Assembly (NCBI GenBank): GCA_032719365.1
Contig: CM064874.1
Location: 29,994,716 to 30,058,715 of the forward strand
Length of the DNA stretch: 64,000 nt
Origin: Prinsepia uniflora
Lineage: Eukaryota; Streptophyta; Magnoliopsida; Rosales; Rosaceae
Direction of reading: 5' to 3'
Both the position numbers and the translations under genes were made by a program. Positions within the stretch are counted from its first letter, which is position 1, and the number at the start of each line of letters is the position of its first letter. Below are positions 53,133-62,480 of this stretch, piece after piece. The notes below the pieces were generated by a model. It was not told the DNA's origin, did no database searches, and saw only the letters and a program-made list of their open reading frames with translations.

Positions 53133-56100
53133 TGTAACGACCCGTCCCAAATTCCATGATTATATTAGTGACTAATCATGATTAGTGAGGCTAATCCGTG
53201 ATTAGTAGAGCGAAATCGGACGAACGATGCAAAATGACTGTTTTGCCCCTAGTCGTGGCAAAATGTTGACTTTTCATTCGGGCGGTCAAATGGACTTTGA
53301 CCGATGACCGTGACGTAGTTCGTGACGTCACGAGTTCATAAGCAGGTGGCACGTTCAATTCCGACGTTCGAGGAGGAAGTTATGACGTTCGGAAGTTTAG
53401 GGGCATTTTGGTAATTTTGGTTAAAAGGGCAAAATAGTTGACATTTTGACCAGGATGTCCGATGGCCGAGGACTGAGGACCATTACGTAGATAAGGACGA
53501 TACGAATCCATAGACAGGCGGCACGTCGAATTCGGACGTTCGACGGCGAAGTTACGGTTCACGGAAGTTCCAAGATACTATTCACGATGACGCATTTTAC
53601 GAGGCACTTTTGGACTTTAGTGGGCCCAGTTGCTTTTCAGCAACCAATGGATGAGTGACAAGTGTCACCCATCCACTGGCTATCATTCCACATACATGGA
53701 TCTCCCATTCCTTCATCATCGATCATTTCCCATTTTTCCCAAAACCATTACCCGATCCCATTTTCAAATCCAATCCAAACCCTTGACCCTGTAAACCATT
53801 GGTGAGAGACCAGGGAGTGAAAGGAGGACCTGCGGAGCTTGGTGGCTGGCCAGGAACGGCGCCGCCGTGGACGGCGGTGGGGCAGTGCGCGGTAAGCCCG
53901 ATAAACCCATTTTTCTTCTATTTTTTGATTTGGACATATGGTCGATTTTGGTTGATTAGGTTAGGCTTATTTGATGATTATGAGGGTTTTAGGATGATTT
54001 TGGACGGCTGTGGACGGCCACGAAGCTCAGGGGACGATCGGGAAAATTGAACCGTGGGATTCAATTTGAACGGATCAGATTTTGAAGGTTTTAGGAGTTT
54101 TGGTTGATTGGTTTAGCTTCCTAGGATTAAAATAGGATTTATAGGATTGAAATGGAGGAAATCGAACTAGAAAATAGGGAGAAAATGGCCTGGACCGGTC
54201 ACGCCGGTCCAGTTGCAGGGGTTGGACCGGACCGGCCGGCCCGGACCAATGTCGCGAGGTTGATGGTGATGCTACAGTGCCGGCGCGTGGGCTCACGCGC
54301 AGGCAAATTCCAGGGGCGCGTGTGGGCGCGTGTTAGGGTTTTTGGGGAAGGTTCCAACATACGAAATCTTCTATTCAATGTAGCGAACATTTTGGGACTG
54401 GTTTCGAGTCAATCAGACATCGTTTCAATAGTTTTCGGGGTGTCGGAAGGTTTTGGATCGGTTTAAAAATAGTTAAAAGTTCGGGAAAATTATGGGGCTT
54501 TGGTAGGAGGTTAATTAAGTAGTTAGTAACCTTCTATTAAAATTTGGACAGGTTTGGGAGTCCCGGTGATGGTGATCGGCTCGGGGAGCCGAATGGCACG
54601 CAAATCGAGGCGGCAGCTCGGACGTCTGTGAGTGGACCTTGTTTTCTAAATTGGTGCATGCATAAATGTTTATTATATGTTTTATTACATGTTTAATGAT
54701 GTCATGGGTGCATTTGTATGTGGTTACGTATAAGCACGTATTTTTAGGTTTCGGTCTTACACGGTGCTTATACGGGTCTGTATTCCTTTATTGATTTAAA
54801 TGAAATGGTTTTGGATTTCTAAATGGATAAACTCGGGTATGAGACCCATTTGGTTTTGTCTCGGGCATATGACACTATTTACCACCTTCGGGTCTAAATC
54901 GTGGTCGCGACGTGTGCTATGTGCACGACGATCAACGATACGACGCTCGCCTCCGAATTGGGATGTGTTCCTTCTGGAGAGGTCACGATGCACGATTCGT
55001 GGTCGGGCAACCTGGGGAGGCTCGACTTCGGAGTGCTGACGGTTGAGGATAGCGATCGGTGATGAGTGCACCATGATCTTGTGGTGGTCGCGTCGGTTGA
55101 TACGTTCACGGTGACATACCAGGATTGAGGGCGGTCCTGGATGGATGGTTGCACGCATCACTATGATCGGAGTCGTGACTGGCCCTTAGATATCGGGCAC
55201 GGTGCCCAGTTGAGTCATATGTTCGGGCACGAGACCCAGTTACTTTACGGTTTATGATTTCGGGTCAGGGACCCTAGATGGATTTCCAAGTTCATGACGG
55301 TGTATGGTAACCGGCACGAACTCTGGAAAGGTGATTGTGGTTCATGACGGTTTATGGGAACCGGCATGAACCTTTGTCAGGTCATTCTGGTTCATGATGG
55401 TTTATGGGAACCGGCATGAACCCTTGTTATGGATGTTATGGATCATGACGGTTCAAGGGAACCGGGCATGAACGTTTATGTTATGTATATATATGTATTC
55501 ATATACCTTCCGCAACTTCTATCATCTCCTCCTGGGAGGGTCGTTGGCCTGGGTGGACCCCGGAGTAGTCACGGAGCACCGACTGAGTGGAGTCACCCCC
55601 CAGTTGGGTTCCTTACTCTCAGGAAGGCTATGATTACTATTACCTCGGGTAGGGTCAGTGGTCTACGGACATTGATCTTGACTTTGAGAAGACTTGGATT
55701 GAGACCTGGGTAGCACGCGCGTAGCTTTGGAAACCGTGAGAGGATTGGTTGTGTGAATAATATGTATATATGATGTATGCTATATGATATGATATATGAT
55801 GTGTGCTTACATAGGTTTTGGGCAGTGGCCCGTATGGTCATTTTCAATACGGTTCTTTCGGTTAAATGGTTTTCGAATGCATGCATGCTTTTTAGTGAAG
55901 GGTACAAATGTCTTCTTATGAAATGTTTTTATAAACTTTTGTTTTGTCCACTCACAGCTTTTAATGTTTTAACTGCCCTTCAGGTTGACATCGGATGTGG
56001 ACTGTAGCAGAGACCGAGATATCACATGCCTCCTCCGGATCTTGGCGTACTCTGATAGCCCGGGAGGGCAAAGGTCGGAAATATCCCTTGTCTGACACTT

Positions 56101-56163
56101 CGTGTCAGACGGGAGCAGGGTCATCCCGCACTAATCCCGGTGGGATTGGAATGGGTCCTGTCA
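53133..56163 (+). mobile_element. LTR-8: solo LTR, plus strand, TSD TTGGT
   Basis: TGTAACGACCCGTCC...GGTCCTGTCA, 3031 bp, with a perfect duplication ttggt (53128-53132, 56164-56168). The empty site is seen in Element 4's other LTR at about 41236 (gtaggttttggtacttttg). In order: a two-unit repeat (53220-53575), a palindrome (53649-53674), a GCGCGTG hairpin (54283-54300), CTGTGAGTGGAC (54626-54637), TGCATGCA (about 54655), GGGCAC palindromes and GGTTCATG hairpins (55193-55473), TGCATGCATGC (about 55879), and GTCCACTCACAG (55946-55957). Confidence 0.96.
55193..55473 (+). repeat. Mixed hairpin array in LTR-8
   Basis: First GGGCACGGTGCCC (about 55195), GGGCACGAGACCC and GGGTCAGGGACCC. Then four units of about 34 bp every 50 bp (55290, 55339, 55389, 55440). 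In these, GGTTCATG and CATGAACC form 8-bp outer arms and CGGTT / AACCG an inner stem. Unit 4 has CGGTTC/GAACCG, one more matched pair. Confidence 0.9.
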
Positions 56164-56357
56164 TTGGTACTTTTGTTGTACTGACATGTATGTTTGATTA
56201 TGTAGAGATGCTTATCCCTTGTTTGTCAATGTTTTAATTGAACTATATTTACTTTTAAACCCATAAAGGGTCTTTTCGGTATTTTGAGTATGATTGTCAG
56301 ACGGAAGCAGGGCACTTCCCACGATAATCTCAGGGGGATCAGGGATGGGTCCTTTCA

Positions 56358-57560
56358 TTTTAGCTAATTAATAAGAACCAATATAAGTCTATCATGCTTT
56401 GCTAAACTAAAGAGATGCCATAAACAAAAATATGTATCGTGTGTAAACGTGAATGCCAAAACTTCAAGTAAACAAGTTTAAAGATATTACATTCAAATGT
56501 TTTAGAAAGATTTCGCCTCGACACTAATCCTCACTAAGCAACTCTCAATTTTCACACAAGAATCCTAGGCTTACACTCAATCATGCATATGTCTTGAATT
56601 TATGTAAGGAAATCAAATATATTCACATATGAATATGCAATGAAAGAAAATTTAATTTCTGAAAATAAATCACATGAAAGGAATTGAAAATTAAGAACGT
56701 AGATACATACCTCACCTCCAACCATAATTTCCCATAAGATATGTTAGGTCTTCAATTAAGGTTGTAATGGGGCTAGACTTATGGTTAAAGAACAAAGGAT
56801 ATGAATTTCAGAGAACTTAGGTTGTACCAAGGCATGAAGTACCATGACTTGAACTTTTCTTGGACTTTAAACACTTCCAAGCACCTTCACATAGTTTTAA
56901 CATTCGTGCTTACACTTACAATTTTGCATTTGAATCAATCACACGTTTTTAGCTCAATTCCAACATTTTTCTCTTTTTTTTCCTTTGAACGTAAAAATTA
57001 TATTCCCAACAACATTCAAACCCTTTTGTTTTTCTTTTTTTCTTTCTTGAATGCAAAAATATTTTCCTTTAATGTTCAAAACTCTTTTTTTCCCTTTTTT
57101 TTTAAGTTGGAATTGAACTAAATTGTCTTTTAAAGATGTCACCATTATCTAACTTGGATAAAATTATTTCTTTCAGGATCTTCAATTTTGAGCAACCTTA
57201 ACACAAACCTAAGTTATAGGTCATGGACAAAACATAGGGCAAATGTTTAGGGTGGATTATGATTTAGGTGATGAAAGAAAAAGTTTAAGTTTTTGGCTTC
57301 AAAGTTGGTTAATGGAGCACACACAAGGGTAGGATAAAAGCTTAGTTAGGGTTAAAACATGAATAGCCTACATCATCACTTATGGTAAATTAAACATAGA
57401 ATTAAGAGCACAAACACAAAAGACTAGTTCTTTAATAAGCAATGCAAATAATGATAATGAGATCAACAATTATGAACAAAAATAGAAGAGTAGGAAGAAG
57501 TGTTCGTGCCATTTCTCTCACGCCCCATCTCTCTTAGTATTTGTGTTTCTTAATCCTTAA
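56358..57560 (-). mobile_element. Athila-like 3' untranslated tract, minus strand, second segment
   Basis: It continues 30530 once Element 4 is removed. Its reverse complement resembles 25080-25200 of the plus-strand Athila-like tract (matching tttcatcacct.aa, the ccctaactaagc/agttt region and cacaagtgtg-like text). It is A/T-rich, with long T runs near 56975-57110 on the plus strand. No coding is seen; the open frame 56801-57121 is low-complexity. The right end abuts plus-strand pol, so an orientation change lies between about 57560 and 57612. Confidence 0.55.
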
Positions 57561-57611
57561 TTTCTTTACGTCTATATAAATTCAATTATGATGTTTGTTA
57601 GTGCATAAAAA

Positions 57612-60152
57612 GAGTGGGATTACCAATGGTTAAGAATGAGAAGGATGAGCTTGTGCCTCAAAGGATACAAACTCGTTGGAGAGTATGCATTGATTACCGA
57701 CGACTCAATACTACCACTCGTAAGGATCACTTTCCCTTGCCTTTTATTGATCAAATGTTGGAGTGATTGGCAGGTCATTCTCATTATTGTTCCGTAGATC
57801 AATATCCTGAGTATAATCAGATTCCAATTGACCTGGAAGATCAAGAGAAGACGACCTTCACTTGCCCCTATGGAACATTCGCTTACCGGAGGATGCCCTT
57901 TAGTCTATGCAACGCACTAGCCACTTTTGAACGATGTATGATGAGTACCTTCTAGGATATGGTTGAGGAAATCATTGAGGTATTTATGGATGATTTCTCT
58001 ATGTTTGGACATTCATTTGAGTTGTGTTTAGTTAACCTTTCATGGGTACTTGCACACTGTGAAGAAAGCCACCTAGTGTTGAATTGGGAAAAGTGTCACT
58101 CCATGGTTCAACAAGGTATTGTCTTGAGCCACGTGATTTTTAGCAAGGGTATTGAAGTGGACAAAGCTAAGTTGGATGTTGTTGAGAGAATTCCCTACCT
58201 AACCACGGTTAAAGAGGTTAGATCATTCCTAGGACACGCTGGATTTTACAGGAGGTTCATCAAGGATTTCTCTAAGGTATCTCGACTTATGTGTGCTTTG
58301 CTTACAAAGGATGCTGTGTTTAACTTTGATAAAAAAATGTAGAGAGGCTTTTGACACTTTGAAGGACAAGCTCACGAGCTCCCCTATCATTACGCCCCCG
58401 AATTGGGACCTCCCATTCGAACTTATGTGCAATGCTTCAGATTTTGCGGTTTGTGCTGTTTTAGGACAACGACGCGACAAACTTCCTCATGTCATCTACT
58501 ATGCAAGCCACACCCTTAGTGATGCCCAATTGAATTATTAAACTAATGAAAATGAGCTTCTTTCTTTCATATTTGCACTGGAAAATTTTCGAAGTTACTT
58601 GATTCAAGCAAAGGTAGTCTACACGGATCACGCAACGTTGAAGTACTTGTTGAGCAAGAAGGATGCCAAACCTAGATTTTTTGGGATGGATGCTCCTCCT
58701 CTAAGAGTTTGACTCGGAAATTTGGGACAAGAAGGGAAGTGAGAATGTAGTTGTTGATCATATGAGTCGTCTCATCCATGGCTCGAATGAAGTAGAGGAT
58801 CACCTGCCCTTGCAAGAGACATTTCCCAATGAACAACCTTTCAGCATTCACGCAATCGATCCATGGTACACTCATTTGATTAACTTTATTGTCACTAAGA
58901 AAATCTTTATGTCATTGAGCATGTATCAAAAGAATAAGCTTGTAAAGCAAACCAAGTATTAAATTTGGGATGAGCCATACTTATGGAAACATTGCCGGAA
59001 TCAAATCATTCGTCGATGCATTCCCAATTGCTACCTACATTCTGTTCTTGAATTTTGTGATTTTTTTTGTGTGTGGAGGTCATTTTTGGGCCAAGAAAAC
59101 AGCGTTTAAAGTCCGTCAAAGTGGATTCTTTTGGCCTACACTCTTCAAGGATGCCTATGAATTCGTGCTCACATGTGATAGATGCCAAATACAAGGTAAC
59201 ATAGGTCCTAGGAATCAAATGCCTTTAAACCTGATTTTAGTAGTTGAGATCTTTGACATTTGGGGCATTGATTTCATGGGACCTTTCCCTAATTCTTTTG
59301 GTAATGTTTACATATTGCTTACTGTTGATTATGTATCTAATGGGTTGAGGCACTTGCCACTAAAACTAATGATGCTAAGGTTGTTGTGAGTTTCATTCAA
59401 AATCATATTCTAGCTAGGTTTAGTGAACCAAGGGCTATCATAAGCGATGGAGGCTCCCACTTTTCCAATCTTTCGTTTGAGGCTTTGATGAAGAGGTATG
59501 GTGTTAATCACAGAGTATCCACTCCCTACCATCCTCAAACAAGTGGGCAAGCCAGAGTATCAAATAGAGAGATCAAAGCTATACTTGAGAAGACTGTTCA
59601 CCTAACAGCAAAGATTGGTCTATAAGGTTGAATGATGCACTTTGGGCTTATAGGACGGCTTACAAGACACTTCTAGGTATGTCCCCTTTTTGTTTAGTCT
59701 TTGGTAAGGGATGTCACCTGCCCGTAGAGCTTGGGCACAAGGAATTTTGGGCGGTTAAGCGCATGAACATGAACTTAGATGCTGCTGGAATTCACCGGAA
59801 GTTGCAACTGAATGAGCTTGATGAACTCCGCAATGAGGCTTATGAGAGTCCTCGAATTTACAAGGAGAAAACCAAGGCTTTTCACGACAAGGGCATTCAA
59901 AGAAAGGTCCTTCAAGTTGGCCAACAAATTCTGCTTTTCAACTCACAACTCAAGTTATTTCCAAGTAAGTTACCCTCTCGTTGGTCTGGTCCATTCATTA
60001 TCACTAACATTTTCCCTCATGTTGGAATTGAGATTCAATATCCGATTAAGAAAGAACCATTCAAGGTGAATGGCCACCGACTCAAGCCTTACTATGGGAC
60101 ACCTCCCATCCCCCTTGAGGCATCCATGGCCCACTTGCACGCCTCTACATAA
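57612..60152 (+). pseudogene. Athila-like pol pseudogene (RT, RNase H, integrase)
   Basis: The domains follow Ty3/gypsy order. RT: CIDYRRLN (about 57688), a TGA at 57764, FAYRRMPFSLCNA (about 57880), a TAG at 57953, and the active site FMDD at 57983-57994. RNase H-like connection: FLGHAGFYRRFIKDFS (about 58228), a frameshift at an A-run near 58335, a stop at about 58539, then YTDHATLKYLL. Integrase: zinc finger Cys pair CDRCQ (about 59177), first Asp in WGIDFMGPF (about 59262), second Asp at 59446-59448 (ISDGGSHF). The position of the catalytic Glu is Arg (59554-59556, GQARVSNREI). The C-terminal frame is open (59628-60152). Motifs such as FPHVGIEI and RLKPYY fit Athila. At least six lesions make it inactive. 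Confidence 0.9.
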
Positions 60153-60289
60153 GCTGCTGTATTCGTCTCACATAGACGTTAAATCAAACGCTCCTAGAAG
60201 GCAACCTACCTCTGATTTGTTCCCTTTTCTTTGTGGAAATTTAAGTCCTTTCAAGTGAACAGATACTACAAAATCTGAAGGTCGGTCAA
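60153..60289 (+). mobile_element. Post-pol tract of the Athila-like element
   Basis: It contains ACGTTAAATCAAACGCTCC and GAAGGCAACC (about 60168-60205), the decayed counterpart of the GGGAGGCAACCC motif at 24310. It ends without LTR or PPT near the start of minus-strand gypsy sequence; the exact boundary is uncertain. Confidence 0.5.
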
Positions 60290-62240
60290 AATCTTGCAGA
60301 TTTCTCTATAAAGATATTGCCTCCATATTCTCAACACATGGACCGCTACAGTCAATCCCAAATCATGTGTGGGATAATTGAACTCATGAGGTTTCAGCTG
60401 GCATAGGCAATCACCTTCCTATGTTGCATGAGAACACCTCTCCAAACCTTGTAAGGACACATCACCGTACATCTCAAATTCCCCACTGTCGTTAGGAAGG
60501 GTCAACATCGAGCAGAAGTCACTGTCCTTTTAGTTTGTAAAAACTCTTCTCACAGTTCTCATCCCATACAAACTTCACTCCCTTCCTGGTCAATCAAGTC
60601 AATGAGGCAAATATTGTAGAAAATCCATCTACAGCCAGTTTGTGGTATCCAGCTAATTCCAAGAAAAACTCATGATCACATATATAGTCCTTGGTTGTTC
60701 CTAGTCGATCACTACTTCTGTTTTCCAGGGGTCTGCACTAATCCCCTCAACTGATATCACATGTCCCAAAAGCCTACATTGGTCGACCATACCTGACACC
60801 TATTCAACTTCGCATACAACTGGTTCACCCTTAGTGTATTTAGCACATCCCTCAAGTGCTCCTCATGCACCTTCTCACTCTTTGAATACACTAGAATGTC
60901 ATCAATAAACATGATCACAAAACTATCCCAATATGGCCGGAACACTCGGTTCATTAAATCCATAAATGCAGCTGGTGTGTTTGTCAATCCAAATGGCATC
61001 GAGAGAAACTCTTAATGGCCATACCGAGTCTGAAATGCTGTCTTCAGAACATCTTCCTCTTTTACCCGCAACTGATGGTAACTAGACCGAAGATCAATCT
61101 TTGAAAAGTGCTTGGCTCCTCTCAATTGGTCAAACAGATTATCAATCTGTGGTAGGGGATATTTATTCCGCACTGTCACCTTATTAATTTGTCTGTAGTT
61201 TATACACAATCTCAATCTACCATCATTTTTTCTCACAAATAATACTGGGGCTCCCCAGGGTGATACGCTCGATCGGATAAATCCCATATCCACCAAGTCC
61301 TGTAACTACACCTTCAGTTCCTGTAACTCTACAGGTGCCATACGATATGGTGTCTAAGAGATAATTCGCGTACCTAGAATAAGCTCGAAGGTAAACTCAA
61401 CCTCTCCGTGAGGTGATAATCCTGGTAGATCCTTAAGAAATACATATGGGAACTCTCGTACCACTGATATGTCCTCAACTCTCACTGGGGGTATCTCGTA
61501 CATCAATCACATGAGCCAAGTAACCCTTGCAACCTCTCCTCAACAATCTATTTGCTGTGAGGGCCGATATAACTCCTGAGGGTAGCACCCTCTGATCTCC
61601 CTGAAATATAACCTTTGGAAATTCTGGGTTCTGAAATATCATCCTCTTATTAAAACACTAGATAGAGGCATGATGGGTCGTCAACCAATCCATCCCAAGG
61701 ATAACATCAAAATCATACAAATCCAAGAGTATCAAATCAACCAAGTTAATACCCCCTATCATCACTAGGTAACCTCGTATCACCTGGTTTACCACATACA
61801 TATCTATAGTCGGTGTACCAACTCCCATATCACAACCAATTGTGGACACTTCTCTATCTGCTAATAGAGCATAACCCAAAGAAATAAAAGAGTGGGTAGC
61901 TTTGGGGTCTGTCAAAATACGTGCATCATGACCAAAAATAGTAAGGATGCATGTTACCACTCCAGGCCCTGCTCGGGCCTCCTACTAAGTAACTGCAAAT
62001 ACTCGGGTGTGTGGTCTCGATGTCTGGCCATGCCCTCGAAATCCACCATAAACCCTACCAACTCATCTCTCACCTGTCACATCAGACGTCCAGGTCGTAC
62101 TCGGACCCTACTCGGCTACACCCCGACCTGTACCACTACCACCAGGTCGGTGTGGATACTCTCTCATGATGTGACCAGGCTGTCCATAGTAATAACAAAT
62201 CACTGTACGACCAGGTCTGCCACTCTATCTCCTAGTGGAC
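60290..62240 (-). pseudogene. Chromovirus-like gag-pol fragment, minus strand (zinc knuckle to start of RNase H)
   Basis: Reading leftward from about 62240: a decayed Gag zinc knuckle, CYYYGQPGHIMREYP (about 62205-62155), with Cys 2 and Cys 3 replaced by Tyr. Then the protease at about 61917-61880 (ILTDPKATHSFIS, Lys for Gly in the D-x-G-A box) and VILGMDWLTTHHASI near 61660. RT entry MGFIRSSVSPWGAPVLF (about 61290) and NKVTVRNKYPLPQIDNL are open over 61012-61296. After one stop, MPFGLTNTPAAFMDLMNRVF and an intact FIDDILVYSKS (about 60920-60890). The RT-RNase H junction is lost leftward and no integrase is found. It is less decayed than Element 4's pol and of the same lineage by motif. Both ends are truncated, with no LTR of its own visible. 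Confidence 0.88.
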
Positions 62241-62480
62241 CAAACTGACGTCCCACTGGACTAAGTTATCTTCTGGGGTCTAAACCCAAACCTCTATGTA
62301 CCTTGGGTTTCCACCTAAACCGTCGTTCGCTATGTGAAACGGTAATCATATTTCAACCCTCCTAGCTCTTCTCGATCCCTAATACATTACAATGACTTGT
62401 CTTGAGTCCTAACCAATATCCTGACTCTTCTCAAGTCCAAATTTGATATTCATAATTCATGCCACCATCGGCATGCCTGG
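62241..62480 (-). mobile_element. Probable gag remnant upstream of the minus-strand zinc knuckle
   Basis: The sequence continues the minus-strand gypsy copy towards the Gag N-terminus, with no motif I can identify and several stops. It is cut at 62481 by LTR-9; cctgg (62476-62480) would be LTR-9's left TSD copy. Confidence 0.4.

Larger units (their letters stand above)
30531..56357 (+). mobile_element. Element 4: chromovirus-like Ty3/gypsy retrotransposon with four nested insertions, TSD TTTTA
   Basis: It is flanked by a perfect 5-bp duplication tttta (30526-30530 and 56358-56362). The 5' LTR is 30531-31643 plus 39743-41431 (split by Element 3). A PBS-like site follows at 41435. The gag-pol remnant (41523-44591 and 50283-51120) is split by LTR-6/LTR-7. 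The 3' LTR (about 51139-53132 plus 56169-56357) is split by LTR-8. The first about 130 bp of the 3' LTR and the PPT are deleted, as are about 480 bp in its middle. Without nested DNA the element is about 9 kb. The domain order Gag-PR-RT-RH-INT is that of Ty3/gypsy, and the integrase tail resembles the chromovirus GPY/F module. Confidence 0.93.
51139..56357 (+). repeat. Element 4 3' LTR, split by LTR-8
   Basis: It aligns with the 5' LTR from about 30662, so the first about 130 bp and the PPT are deleted. About 480 bp (equivalent to 39907-40390, including the GTGAGTGGAC arm) are missing near 52326. The arm GTCCACTCACAC remains near 53008. After LTR-8 the LTR resumes at 56169 and ends GGATGGGTCCTTTCA at 56357, next to TSD tttta. 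Confidence 0.9.

Noticed and set aside
56801..57121. 106-residue Phe-rich frame that looks membrane-like
   Set aside because: Encoded by poly-T stretches in an Athila-like untranslated tract; no start context, and the related tract has no such frame.
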